Assembly (NCBI GenBank): GCA_948144175.1
Contig: CANXME010002068.1
Span: 1,302,001-1,366,000, forward strand
From: Closterium sp. NIES-65
Taxonomy: Eukaryota > Streptophyta > Zygnematophyceae > Desmidiales > Closteriaceae
Length of the DNA: 64,000 nt
Direction of reading: 5' to 3'
Position 1 is the stretch's first letter. Each line of letters opens with the position of its first letter. The position numbers and the translations under genes were made by a program. Under the pieces are notes generated by a model. That model ran no database searches and was not told the origin of the DNA. It saw only the letters and a program-made list of their open reading frames with translations. Shown piece by piece: positions 41,695 through 54,027 of the stretch.

Positions 41695-42726
41695 ATGGCT
41701 CCTGAAGGAAAAGTTACTGCAGACTCACCGGGGCCACCACCAGCAACGACTAACGCGCCATCAGCGGTGACCTCCGTCAGCGCCGCTGTCGTTGAGGAGC
41801 TAGTCGCACGCATCAACGCCCTTGAAAGTCATCCAGCAATGAGCGTTGACGGCTCAAGCTATGCACGTGGCGTTGCTGGACTTCCTCTCCCTGGAGAAGA
41901 CTGCCGCACCAACTCCGAGAGATCCTTCACCTTCGACAATCGTCAAGGGTCAGCTCCTGCACAAGACAACCCACAGCGCTCACAGTCAGACATTGCTTCA
42001 ATGCAAAGCAAATTTGTATTGACTTCAAAATTGAAGACCTCAAAATTTTTCGACGGAAAGGATTTCTACACGTGGAGTTTCGAATTCGAGCTTCTCGCGA
42101 CAACCGCTCAAATCTGGATGTACTACGACGGAAGCCTACCTTCTCCCTCGGAAGGTACCATCCAGGTTAAGCATCAATACTACCACGAATCCCTCCTCGC
42201 GTACACCGCTCTCCTTCGCAATCTCTCACCTGAAGAGCAGCTCGGCATTCGCCCTTATAAGACGGAGTGGGCTCCCGCGCAAGCCTCCTGGGAACACCTG
42301 TGCAACTCATACATGGCAACAGATCCAGTTACGATGAGCCGTCTACTCAGCCAACTGACTTCGGTTAAAATGAAGCAAGGGGAGAAAGCGGGACCGTATG
42401 TCAACCGGTGCCGCAATCTGCGTGACCAAGTCAAGAAATGCAGTGGGATTGTCCCCGACTACATGTTCATCTCGATGGTCATCTCTGGCCTCGGCCCCGA
42501 CTGGCAACAATGCCACTCACTCCTTCGCACCCGAGCAACCATATCGGAGTCAATTCTGTGCACCATGCTTCTTTCAGAGCAGAAGGAAATCGACCTGTAC
42601 AACGAGAAGAATGTTAAACGGGAGAAATTAGTCTTCTACACAGGAGCATCACAAGGGGAACAACGCGGAAAGAAGGGAGCTTTCTGCAAATACTGCAAGA
42701 AGTATGGCCACTCTATCGACCAGTGC
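41695..42726 (+). pseudogene. Copia D gag, first part
   Basis: The ATG at 41695 opens a gag of the UBN2 type: a disordered N-terminus with MSVDGSSYARG, then FFDGKDFYTWSFEFELL (capsid start), YTALLRNLSPEEQLGI, LTSVKMKQGEKAGPYVNRC and FISMVISGLGPDWQQ, and a zinc knuckle CKYCKKYGHSIDQC whose last Cys lies at the target site. Copia C inserted there (AGTGC duplicated), and the reading continues at 49630 with CYKRQAADERRNASN. It is closely similar to the gag of relic F. Without C the gag frame would be open, but the element loses pol at 49924. Confidence 0.88.
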
Positions 42727-42858
42727 TGTCAGAATCAGCGAACAGGAATGAATGAACTAGAAGTGAAATGAGTACAAGTAGTAAACCCTAGAATTGTGTA
42801 CCCCCTATAGGCTAACCCACTGTAGCCTACACAAGCATAACATGTATAATGTTTGACA
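42727..42858 (-). repeat. Copia C 3' LTR
   Basis: 132 bp, no difference seen from 49498-49629. Confidence 0.95.
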
Positions 42859-43121
42859 CACCCCCATAGGCAAAGTGGGGGAGAACAAGGGGTCACAAGA
42901 CCAGTCAAGCAAAGCAAAGCAAGCTCAGGGTGGATCACAAAGTCACCACACAGTCCAAGCACAAGAGCAGGGCCAGAGGCCAGTTCACATGCAGGAGTAC
43001 AGACATATATATAAAACTAGACAAGCAAGAGCAGGTATATATATATGTCACAGTACAAGTAAAGTCAAGAGGAGAGCAAGAGAGGCAAGACAGGCACAAG
43101 ACCCAGCTGGGTGCAAAAGCG

Positions 43122-46100
43122 CTAATGGTCACAAGGCGCGAGTGCCTTGGTGAACACATCAGCAGTGTTGGCCTCAGAGGCCACGTACGCAAGTCGCAAC
43201 TGACCACGCTGCTGCAGCTCACGAGCAAGGAAGTAGCGGAGAGCAATGTGCTTCGTTCTGTGCTCCAAGCGCTGCTCTCGACACAAGGCCAGCATGGCCT
43301 TGTTGTCTACGTACAGCACTGGAGGAGAACGAGGCGGCTCTCCAAGGTCAGTCAGCAGGTAGGTGAGCCAGCGAAGCTCCTGTGCAGCCATGGCCCCGGC
43401 GTAGATCTCAGCCTCACAACTGGAGCCGAGAACTGAAGACGAGCGAGTAGACCGCCACGAGACAGAGCAGGAACCAAGGCTGAAGGTGTAACCCTGTGAA
43501 GACCGCTGCGTAGCCTGGTCGTCAGCCCAAGAAGCGTCCGCGTGGCCTGTAAGGACCACTGGACTCCGCCCTCCAAGCACTAGCCCCATGCCCGACGTAC
43601 TGCACAGGTAGCGCAATACCCTCTTCGCTGCAGCCATGTGCTCTGGTCGGTGTCTCCCAGGAGCAACATAGCGTGCAAGGATGCTCAGAGGTTATGCAAG
43701 GTCAGGTCGAGTGCAGGTCATCAGGTACATGAGGCAGCCAACAAGCTCTGCATACGGACCACTCGACTCTACGGACTCATCCGAAGGCAGAGCTGAGAGT
43801 GAGTGGCGAGTAGGCAAAGGAGTGGCCTGAGGCGAGGAGTACGTGAAGCCGAAGCGCTGAAGGACCTGCTGCACCATGTGTGACTGAGTCAAGGTAATGG
43901 TGCGGCGTGCTCTGTCCCGAGTGATCTGCAAGCCAAGGTAGCTGCGCAGTTCACCCAGGTCTGTGCACGTGTGTCTCTTCAGCAGTTCGGACTTCACGTA
44001 GGCGAGTCCAGCAGTGTCCGCTGTGGCAAAGACCAAGTCGTCGACGTACACGAGGATGTAGAACGGCGGCAGTGAAGTGTCGGTGCGCAGAAACAGCGAC
44101 GGGTCAGCAGTAGAAGGAGCAAACCCAAGAGCCGCAAGCGTAGTCCTCAGTGTGTCGTGCCACTCACGCGGTGCCTGGTGGAGACCGTAGACTGGCCGTC
44201 GGAGGCTCCACTGGGTGCTAGGAGGGAAAGTACCAGTGAAGCCAGGTGGACGGCGCAGCCAGATCTCCTCGTGCAGGCTACCCTGCAGGAACGCAGTGCT
44301 GAAGTCGAGAGAGTGAAGCTCGTAGTCGCGCTGAGCGGCTATGTGCAGCAGCACCCGAAGAGTGGTCATCTTCGGGGTGGGAGAGAAGGTCTGAAAGTAG
44401 TCAACTCCCTGCCGCTGACTGAAGCCACGAGCAACGTACCGCGCCTTGAAGACAGGTGGAGAGCCCGGCGGCCGCTTCACCCTGAAGATCCACATGCCAC
44501 TGACGATGTTCGCCCCAGGAGGGGGAACCGCGTCAACGTAGGTGCCTGTGGACTTCCAGGAAGCCATATCTGCATCCATAGCTGTCTGCCACTGAGAGGA
44601 GTAGGGACCCTCTACGGCCTTCGCGTAAGAACGCGGAGTCGGGATGTCTAATGCATCTGGGTCTCCCTCAGGGGCAAGCAGTACAGACGCGAGATGAGGT
44701 GAAGCAGCCGCTAGACACTGTAACTCCTCCTGCCTGTCCTCTAGGACGTCCGTGCCAAGAGCACACTCACCCCCGACGGACGGAGGACAGAAAGACGCAG
44801 ACTCAGCAACAAGACCAGCAGCGTAGTTGAGACGACAGCGAGCAACAAAGTCAACGAGCTCAGCGACTAGAGCAGACGCAGCAGTGGACTCAAAAGAGGG
44901 GTCAGTGACGACAGTAGCAAGCAGACGCGTGACAGTAGGACTGGCAGCGCGAAGAGAGTCCGACTCAGGGTCGGCAAGTGCAGGAAGAGAGGACTCAGGA
45001 GGAGAAGGCAAAGGGGCACGCAGAGGAGCAGTGGACGGACGCAGAGACATCCGGTGCGTGCCAGGGACAGGAGGAGGACGCTGACGCGAACCGCGACCAC
45101 TAGCGCGAGCAGCACGAACCGGCGACGCGGGACGAGACGCAGGCTCACGACGCTCAGCAAGACCTCCAGTAGGACCAGTGTAAGGAGAGGGAGCAGGCAG
45201 AGGAGAGGAAGGCTCCAACAGTGACTGCGACTGGACAGGCTGTGGACACTCTACCGAAGGAGAAAGACCAAGAACCTGCTGTAGGAGCGGAACGAAGTAC
45301 GGCCGAGGCCGCGCGGCAGCTCCAGACTCAGCAGGGACAGCACCAGCACCCTCAGCAACAGCACCGGCGCCACCAACACCTCCAGCGGCAGGACCTCCAG
45401 CAGCACCAGCAGCAGAACCACCGCCAGGAAAGACAGCAGTAGTCTCAGCACCAACACCCTCAGCAGCTCCAGCTCCAGTAGGACCCGCAGGCCCAGCAGC
45501 TCCGGGACCGGCAGCACCTGCACCCTCGACGGTCGACGAAGCTCCAGCTCCAACAGCACTCCTCCAGCGACGAGCAAACCACTCGCGCAGCTCCTGTGGA
45601 GAGAGGTGCTCCCGGCGAGACGCAGCAGCAGGAGAAACCCCAGGCTCAGCAGCTCCAGACTCAGCACCCCCAGGCACAACAGCTCCAGACGTAGCACCCC
45701 CAGGCTCAGCAGCTCCAGACTCAGCACCTCCAGACTCAGTAGCTCCAGCTCCAGTAGGACCCGCAGACCCAGCAGCTCCGGGACCGGCAACACCCTCAGC
45801 AGGCGAAGAAGCTCCAGCTCCAGCAGCACGCCTCCAGCGGCGAGCAAACCACTCGCGCAGCTCCTGTGGAGAGAGCGGCTCCCGCCGAGACGGAAGAACC
45901 GGAGAGCCCCCAGGTCCAGCAGGCGTAGGCTCCGCACCTCCAGGCCCAGCACCCCCAGGCTCAGCAGCTCCTGACGTAGCACCCTCCGGCTCAGCACCCC
46001 CCGGCTCAGCACCCCCAGACTCAGCACCCCCCGGCCTCGCACCCCCAGGCTCAGCACCCCCAGGCTCAGCACCCCCAGCAGCAGCACCCCTAGGCTCAGC

Positions 46101-48311
46101 ACCCGCAGCAGGACCAGACTCAGCAGCAACCTCGACTGGCTCGACCGTGTCTACCTGGGACACACCTGAAGGGGCAGGAACCTGAGGGGGGAGGGGGTCT
46201 ACCGGGGGGGGAACTGGTACCAGGAAGTCCGGTGGGGGGGGGAGGGAAGGAGTACGGTAGGGGAAGAGGCGGTAGAAGGGGACTGACTCGTCGAACGTGA
46301 CGTCCTGGGAGGACAGAACACGACGAGAGGAGGGGTGGTAGAACTGCCACCCTGGAGCGTCAGGGGGGAAGCCAAGGAAGACACAGGGAGCAGCACGGGG
46401 GGACAGCTTGTCCGCAGACAAGTCGCGGACAAACGCCCGAGATCCCCAGACACGGAACGCAGACGCATCGCCGACCTTCCCCGTCCACAGTAACATTGGG
46501 GACATCGCGGGCCGAGAGACCCGGGGGTGAAGGTTGAGCTGATGCGCCGCGTACCGAACCGCAAACGGCCACAGAAAATGGGGGGCAGCCGCATGCATCA
46601 TGGACGTACGAGCGACATCCATGATCATGCCAATGCGGCGCTCAGCAATCCCATTTTGCTGTGGAGAGTCCGGAAGCGTAAAGGTCTGGCGGATCCCCTG
46701 TGCACGACAGTAGTCTCGCAGAAGGCGAGAGGAGAACTCCCCACCTCGGTCAGAGTGCAGACGCAGAACAGGAAAGTCCGAGCGAAAGCTCCTCCTGAGC
46801 TGGAGACGAGCCTCGCGGATCCAGTCGATCAGCACCTCAGTGACAGCACCCTTGCTGCGCAAGGGGAAGACTGAGGTGTAACGCGAGTAGTCGTCAACCA
46901 CCAACAGGAAGTAGCGCTCGTGACCCTGCCCACGGACGGGGGCCGGGCCCCACACGTCCATGTGAAGCGTCTACAGAGGAGCCTCTGTCGGGGGAAACTA
47001 GGAGGAGTGAGGAGCAGCCCTGAGGCGCCCCTCGACACAGGGGACACAGGAAGGTCCTGGTCCCGAAGGAAGGGGAGGGAGAGACTGGGGAAGACCAGAG
47101 ACAAGGACACGGGAAGCCATGCCCCGAAGACGGGGCAAGGAGGGGTGGCCTAGACGGTGGTGCCACAGAAGAGTCTCGTGAGACAGGAGGCGACACGAAC
47201 AGGGGGCAGACTCAGGACCAGACCTGGACGCAGCAGCAAACACCTGACCCGACGCTGCTACCTGACCGGACGCGGGGACAGGAGGAGACTCAGTGGTCAG
47301 GGTGTAGAGGCTCGACCCCGGCCGACGCGAGAACGTGGCCAGGTGCCGGCCTGTGCGTGCGTCCGTGCAGTGGGTCACCCGCTGACTCGCAGGAGTGAAC
47401 TGGTGAACCCCCGCATCCTGTAGGTCTGCACCACTCACCAAGTTCGTCGAGAACGAGGGGAGGTACAGGCCAGACAGGGTGCCCGAGGGGGCAGCCGGAC
47501 ACGGGAGGACAGTGGAGAAGTGAGCGAGGACAGGACCCCCAGAGGGGTCAGCCAGGGAGACAGCAACCGGCCGACCAAGCGGCGTGAGTGTGGTGCGGTC
47601 CCAAAAGAAGGAGCGAGAAGCCCCAGAGTCAAGTGTAAAGGTGAGGGAGGCCGAAGCCAACGCGGTACCTGAGAGCGCAGCCTCACCCGCACCTGAGGAA
47701 GCAGACTCACTAGCACCTAGAGCAGCAGCCGCACCTGTACCTGGAGCAGGAGACTCACTAGCACCCAGAGCAGCAGCCTCACCAGTAGCTAGAGCAGCAG
47801 GTCCTATACCTGGGTCAGGCGGGACGCACAGGTGACCGGCACGGTCAGCACTAGTAGGCAATGCATACATGGCAGTGAGAATAGCATCATAGTCAAGAGC
47901 ATATATATCTACCCTCTGCCTAAGCAACTCCACCCAGTCGGGAAGCTCAGCCTCGTCGCCAAACACGGTACGCCAGGCGTCGCTCAGACGGGCGAAGCAG
48001 CGGGACTGTGTATGACTACGTGTCCCACAAGGCTGACCAGTCCGAGTACCAGTGCGAATCACGTAAGAGCAGCAAACAGCACTGAGAGACCCTCCGCTCT
48101 GAGCGTACCACTCACGAAGCTGGCGAGGCGTGAGAGACACGCGAGAGGGTCGCGGGAGCTGCATCTGGCCGCCACCACGAGTAGAAGCAGCAAGAGTGGA
48201 AGTAGGAGTAGCGTCGCCACCCCTACAGCCCCAACCAGCGTACCACTCACGCAGCTGCTGGGGCGTGAGGGACTCACGCAGGCGTCGCTGGGGCTGCATC
48301 TGGCTCCGCAA
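43122..48311 (-). pseudogene. Copia C polyprotein, three nonsense codons
   Basis: Collinear with the intact ORF of B and, by eye, a very close copy. It has the LREWYA pair, the extended Cys/His cluster, protease LDSGAS, integrase HSDRGGEFSS and NGIAERR, RT YVDD and RNase H. Stops: two TAG codons close together at about 46970-47000, each where B has CAG, cutting just before the integrase core, and a TAA at about 43694 where B has TAC (AYPLS in the RT tail). The GGAEPGGAE linker differs in repeat number from B. It cannot yield a full polyprotein without readthrough. Confidence 0.92.
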
Positions 48312-48319
48312 GTAGAAGC

Positions 48320-49480
48320 AGGAGCAGGACTAGCAGCAGGAAGGCAGGCAGCCAGGCAACGCGCAGCGTGCTAGCAGGGCAAGGGCTCAACAGTGGTGGG
48401 AAGAGTAGGCTCGGCGACTCAGCGGCTCGGCAGCTAGGCGGCTCGGCGGCTCGGGCGACTCGGGCGGCTCGGCGGCAAGGCGGCTCGGCAGCAACTGCAG
48501 CTCAGCAGCTCGGTGACTCGGCGGCTCGGCGGCAGGGCGGCTCGGCAGCAACTGCAGCTCAGCAGCTCAGCGACCCGGCGGCTCGGCGGCAGGGCGGCTC
48601 GGCTGCTGGGCGGCTCGGGTGCAGGGCGGCTCGGCGGTGGGGCGGCTCGGCTGCTGCAGGTGAGCGATGAAGGAGGAGGAGAAGCAGGGGAGGCCACACA
48701 CCGCGAGCGGCCCCCTCAGGTCGCCTCGACAGGCGACGGGAAAAGGGGGGGTGGGTGGTGGGGGCCGGTAGGTGCAGCGGCGGGGCCAGCAGGTGCAGTT
48801 GCGGGGCCGGTAGAAGGGGACGGCAGGAGCCGTCAGGAGGGGACGGCGGGGCCGTCAGGAAGGGACGGCGGGGCCGTCACGAAGGGACGGCGGGGCCGTC
48901 AGGAGGCGACCGGGCCGCGACGGGGGCAGGCGGCGGGGCCGCGTAAGGGCCTGGGCGGGGCCGCGACAGAGCCGTCGGCGGGGCCGCGTGAAAGCCGGGG
49001 CGGGGCCGCGTAGAAGCCGGGGCGGGGCCGCGCGAGAGCAGGCGGCGGGGCCGCGAAGGAGCCGGGGCGGGGCCGCGTGAGAGCAGGCGGCGGGGCCGCG
49101 TAAGGGCCTGGGCGGGGCCGCGACAAAGCCGTCGGCGGGGCCGCGTGAAAGCCGGGGCGGGGCCGCGTAGAAGGCGGGGCGGGGCCGCGCGAGAGCAGGC
49201 GGCGGGGCCGCGAAGGAGCCGGGGCGGGGCCGCGTGAGAGCAGGCGGCGGGGCCGCGTAAAGGCCGGGGCGGGGCCGCGACAGAGCCTGCTGCGGGGCCG
49301 CGTGAGAGCCGGCGACGGGGCCGCGTAAAGGCCGGCGGCGGGGCCCCGTCAGAGAGGGCGGCGGGGCCGCATTAGTGAAAGCGGCGGGGCCGCAGGGAAA
49401 ATGACAACCCGAGGGGTCGCTAAAAAAAAATCGCGCCTCGGGGGGCGCTTCGGTGGGCCCAAAAAAAACGGTACGTAGAA
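48320..49480 (-). repeat. GC-rich leader repeats of copia C
   Basis: Same arrays as in B, with a different number of GGGGCGGGGCCGCG-type units (48900-49370). Confidence 0.85.
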
Positions 49481-49497
49481 GGACCCGCTCTATACCA

Positions 49498-49629
49498 TGT
49501 CAGAATCAGCGAACAGGAATGAATGAACTAGAAGTGAAATGAGTACAAGTAGTAAACCCTAGAATTGTGTACCCCCTATAGGCTAACCCACTGTAGCCTA
49601 CACAAGCATAACATGTATAATGTTTGACA
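49498..49629 (-). repeat. Copia C 5' LTR
   Basis: 132 bp, next to the minus-strand primer site TGGTATAGAGC (plus 49487-49497). Confidence 0.95.
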
Positions 49630-49924
49630 AGTGCTACAAGCGTCAGGCCGCTGACGAGCGGCGCAACGCCTCCAACCAACAACCATCGACGCAGACAAAG
49701 CCCTCTGCCACTGTGTCGCCTCCTTCCGTCGCTAGCACTTCACAATCCCCTGCACTCATCACGGCGAAGGACAAAGGAAAAGGAACAAACATAAGCTGCA
49801 TGGCTCGACGCAACAGAGGGTCCCGTTACTGGGATCGAGTAACATTCACTCGCGACAATCCCATCAACCCCATTGCGCCCAGTCCAGGCAATGACCCAAC
49901 AGCTTTTACCTGGTCACTCCCCGC
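49630..49924 (+). pseudogene. Copia D gag, second part, ending in a fusion
   Basis: Continues the D gag after the zinc knuckle with a Gln/Ser/Thr-rich segment and NISCMARRNRGSRYW; the related F has NIISCMARLRD just before its protease. The D sequence stops at about 49924, and GC-rich leader of copia E follows with no LTR between them. D therefore has no protease, integrase or RT in the window. Confidence 0.75.
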
Positions 49925-50554
49925 TAGCTCATCGCGCCGCCCTAGCGGCCGCGTCGCCCTAGCGGCCGCGTCGCGCCGCCCTCGCGGCCCCGATCCGCCG
50001 CCCTAGCGGCCCCGTCGCCTAACGCCGCCCTTCCCGACCCGGCCCCGCCTCTGCTGGCCCCGTCGCCTGCCCCTGCGGCCCCGGCTTTGCCCTTCCCGGC
50101 CCCGGCGCCGCCTTTGTTGGCCCCGTCGCCGCTCCACCCAGCCCCGCCGCCGTCCCCAAGCGGCCCCGCCGTCACCACCGAGCCGCCGGCGCCGCCGAGC
50201 TGCTGCCGAGCTGCCCGAGCCACCCGAGCCACCCGAGCCGCAGCGCCACCTGAGCCGCCCGAGCCGCCGGGTCGCCGAGCCGCCGAGCTGCAGTTGCTGC
50301 CGAGCCACCGTACCGCCGAGCCGCCCGAGCCGCCCGGCCGCAGTTGCTGCCGAGCCGCCGTGCCGCCGAGCCGCCAGAGCCGCCCGCACCGCCGAGTCGC
50401 CGAGTTGCCAAGCCTGCTCTTCCCGCCACTGGTGAGCCCCTACCCTGCTAGCGCGCTGCCCGCCGCCTGCTTGCCTGCCTGCCTGCCTTTCGGCCTGCCT
50501 GGCTGCCTGCCTTACTGCTGCTAGTCCTGCTCCTGCTTCTACTGGCGGAGCCAA

Positions 50555-50950
50555 ATGCAGCCCCAGCGACGTCCGCGTGAGTCCCTCACGCCCGAGCAGC
50601 TGCGTGAGTGGTACGCTGGTTGGGGTTGTAGGGGTGGCGGCGCAGCTACTGCTACCACTACTGCTGCTACTACTACTGGCGGCGGCCAGATACAGCTCCA
50701 GCGACGCCCACGCGCGTCTCTCACGCCCCAGCAGCTTCGTGAGTGGTACGCTCAGAGTATAGGGTCTCTCAGTTCTGTTCGCTGCTCTTACGTGATTCGC
50801 ACTGGTGCTCGGACTGGTCAGCCTTGTGGGACACCTAGTCACACACAGTCCCGCTGCTTCGCCCGTCTGAGCGACGCCTGGCGTACCGAGTTTGGCGACG
50901 AGGCTGAGCTCCCCGACTGGGTGGAGTTGCTTAGATATATTTGCTCTTGA
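50555..50950 (+). pseudogene. Copia E N-terminal region, B/C type
   Basis: Reads MQPQRRPRESLTPEQLREWY, a second LTPQQLREWYAQ, and the cluster CSYVIRTG ... CGTPSHTQSRC (C-x13-C-x4-H-x4-C), then ELPDWVELLRYICS and a stop where B and C read LLRQRVDIYALDYDAIL. A small insertion/deletion shifts the frame at this point; IYALDYDAIL can still be read in another frame before the switch to A-type sequence. Confidence 0.8.
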
Positions 50951-50989
50951 CTATGATGCTATTCTCACTGCCATATATGCATTGCCGCT

Positions 50990-53900
50990 CTGGCAGGGGC
51001 AAGGGGGGCAAGGGAGCGGGTGGAGCTAGCGGGGGCGGTGGCGGGGGAGGTGGGGGCGGCGGGGGGAGTGGGGGTGGCGGTGGGGGTGGTGGCGGGAGTG
51101 GAGGTGCTAGTGGCGGCAGTGGAGGAGGAGGTGGCGGCGGAGGTGGTGGCGGAGGTGGCGGTGGGAGCGGCGGGGGCGAGGGTGGCGGTGGCGGCGGTGG
51201 CGGCGGAGGCGGGGGTGGCGGTGGTGGAGGTGGTCGGAGTGGCTCGTCCCAGCGGAGCAGCACTGGGGGTGGTCAGCGCCAGCAGCAGCAGCAGCAGCAG
51301 CAGCGCTCTCGCGACGTCCCCGCCCCTCAGCAGCTCTGTGAGTGGTACTCGCAGCGTCAGCGTGGTGGGGCGTTTGGTTCCTGCACCTACGTCCTTCGTA
51401 CCGGCGACCGCGCGGGTGAGCAGTGTGGGGGCGCCCACACCGCCCGCCGCTGCTTTAGCCGCCTGACAGACGCTTGGCGCCAGCAGTTTCCGGAGGCCTC
51501 TGAGATCCCCCACTGGGGAGAGCTGTCTAGGGCTGGTGTAGTTATTTTTTATCTTGACTTTGATGCTATCCTTGCTGCCATGTATGCTGTGACTGTTAGT
51601 GATGAGGGTGACTGTTACTGGTGTTTCCCGCCCGACCCGGGCATTGGTACTGCTGCTCTAGGTGCCAGCGAGGCTTCTGCTCTAGGTGCCAGTGCGTCTG
51701 TGCTCTCAGGTACTGGTGAGGCTGCTCTCTCAGGTGCTAGTGAGTCTGCGCTCTCAGGTACTGCGTCGGCTTCGGCCTCCCACACCTTCACCCTTGACTC
51801 TGGAGCATCTCGCTCCTTCTTTCGGGACCGCACCACACTCACGCCACTTAGTCGGCCTGTTGCGGTGTCCCTGGCTGACCCCTCTGGGGGTCCTGTCCTG
51901 TCTCGCTTCTCCACAGTCCTCCCGTGTCCGGCGGCTCCCTCTGACACCCTGTCTGGTCTCTACCTCCCCTCGTTCTCTACGAACTTGGTGAGTGGTGCTG
52001 ACCTACAGGATGTGGGAGTCCACCAGTTCACCCCTGCTCGTCAGCAAGTGACGCACTACACAGAGGCTAGCACAGGTCGTCACCTGGCTACGTTTACACG
52101 TCAGCCAGGGTCGAGCCTGTACACACTGACCACTGCTTCTCCTCCAGTTCCTGAGTCTGGTAGGGTCCCTTCGTCAGGTCAGGTGTTTGCTGCAGCGTCC
52201 AGGTCTGGTCCTGAGTCTGCCCCCTGTTCGTGTCGTCGCCTGTCTCACGAGACTCTCCTCTGGCACCACTGCCTTGGTCACCCCTCTCTGCTTCGGCTCA
52301 GAGGCATGGCCTCCCGTCTTCTTGTGTCTGGTCTCCCCCAGTCCCTCCCTCCCCTTCCTCAGGGCCCTGGCCCTGCCTGTGTCCCCTGTGTCGAGGGGCG
52401 CCAGCGTGCTGCTCCTCACTCCTCCCAGTTTCCTCCGACAGAGGCTCCGTTGCAGACGCTTCACATGGACGTGTGGGGCCCTGCCCGCGTCCGTGGACTC
52501 GGTCACGAGCGCTACTTCCTGTTGGTGGTTGACGACTACTCGCGTTACACCACAGTCTTCCCCTTGCGCAGCAAGGGTGATGTCACTGAGGTGCTGATCG
52601 ACTGGATCCGCGCAGCTCGTCTCCAGCTCAGGCAGAGCTTTGGCTCGGACTTTCCTGTGTTGCGTCTGCACTCGGACAGAGGCGGAGAGTTCTCCTCTGG
52701 CCTTATGCGTGCCTACTGTCGTGCGCGAGGCATCCGCCAGACCTTCACGCTTCCGGACTCACCGCAACAAAATGGGATTGCAGAGCGTCGCATTGGCATG
52801 GTCATGGACGTCGCTCGTACGTCTATGATGCATGCGGCTGCCCCCCATTTTCTGTGGCCGTTTGCGGTCAGGTACGCGGCGCATCAGATCAACCTTCACC
52901 CCAGGGTCTCCAGGCCGGAGACCTCCCCAGCGCTGCTGTGGACGGGGAAGGTTGGCGATGCGTCGGCGTTCCGGGTTTGGGGATCTCGGGCGTTTGTCCG
53001 CGACTTGTCTGCGGACAAGCTGTCTCCTCGCGCTGCTCCCTGCGTCTTCCTGGGGTTCCCCCCCGACGCCCCTGGGTGGCAGTTCTACCACCCCACCTCT
53101 CGCCGTGTTCTGTCCTCCCAGGACGTCACGTTCGACGAGTCGGTACCCTACTACCGCCTCTTCCCCTACCTCACTCCGTCCCTCCCCCCGCCCCCGCTCT
53201 TCTTGGTACCAGGTCCCCCCCCGGTAGCCCCCCTTCCCCCTCAGGGTCCTGCCCCTTCAGGTGTGTCCCAGGTAGACGCGGTCGAGCCTGTCGAGGTCAC
53301 TGGTGACTCTGGTGCTGCTGTGGGTGCTGAGTCTGGGGGTGCTGAGCCTGGGGGTGCTGAGTCTGGGGGTGCTGAGCCTGGGGGTGCTGAGCCTGGGGGT
53401 GCTGGGCCTGGGGGTGCTGAACCTGGGGGTGCTAAGCCTGGGGGTGCTGGGCGTGGGGGTGCTGTGCCTGGGGGTGCTGAGCCTGGGGGTGCTGAGCCCG
53501 GGGGTGCTGAGCCTAGAGGTACTACGCCTGGAGGTGCTTTACCTGAGGGTTCGTCGCCTGGAGGTTCTCCAGGTGCTTCCTCTCGCCGAGAGCCACTCTC
53601 CCCGCAGGAGCTGCGTGAGTGGTTTGCCCGGCCCTGGAGGCGTGCTGCTGGTACTGGAGGTTCTTCGGCTGCTGAGGGTGCTGCTGCCGCGTGTCCCGGA
53701 GGTGCTCGTGGTGGGAGTACTGGAGCTGCTGGGCCTGCGGGTTCTACTGGAGCTGGTGCTGCTGAGCGTGTTGGCGCTAAGACTACTGCTGGCGGTCCGG
53801 CTGGCGGTGCTTTTGGTGCTGCTGGGGGTTCTGGAGCTACTGGAGGTGCTGTTGGAGGTGCTGCTGGAGAGGGTACTCCTGCTGGGGGTACTGGTGCTGT

Positions 53901-54027
53901 ACCTGCTGTTTCTGGCGTCGCCTCGCGGCCCAGACCGTACTTCGTTCCCCTCCTGCAGCAGGTTCTTGGTCTTTCACCTTCTCCTGGTCCTCCTCCTCCT
54001 CCCTTAGAGGGTCCACAGCCTGTCTAG
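50990..54027 (+). pseudogene. Copia E glycine-rich tail, protease, integrase (A type)
   Basis: A long poly-Gly stretch (50990-51240), a CAG/Gln run (51280-51303), a CEWYSQRQRG motif, the cluster CTYVLRTG ... CGGAHTARRC, protease TLDSGASRSFF, WHHCLGHPS (second zinc-region residue altered relative to HHRLGH), and integrase with HMDVWGP, LHSDRGGEFSS and NGIAERR. About 18 GGAEP-type repeats (53320-53530) follow, then LREWFARPWR. It ends at TAG (54025-54027) where relatives have CAG. Confidence 0.88.

Larger units (their letters stand above)
42727..49629 (-). mobile_element. Ty1/copia retrotransposon C, sister of B, inserted in copia D gag
   Basis: 132-bp LTRs (42727-42858 and 49498-49629) look identical, with the perfect target duplication AGTGC (42722-42726 and 49630-49634). 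The plan is that of B: GC-rich leader, gag-less pol ORF, tail with the 32-bp block at 42920-42951. The ORF is broken by three nonsense codons and the pieces are 48311-46998, 46961-43692 and 43637-43122. Identical LTRs with a broken ORF suggest it was copied by another element's proteins, or mutated very recently. Confidence 0.95.

Noticed and set aside
45251..46129. 292-codon minus frame rich in Leu/Val (similar at 37264-38037 and on the plus strand at 13332 and 53303)
   Set aside because: Out-of-frame reading of the GGAEP repeat linker of the copia polyproteins.
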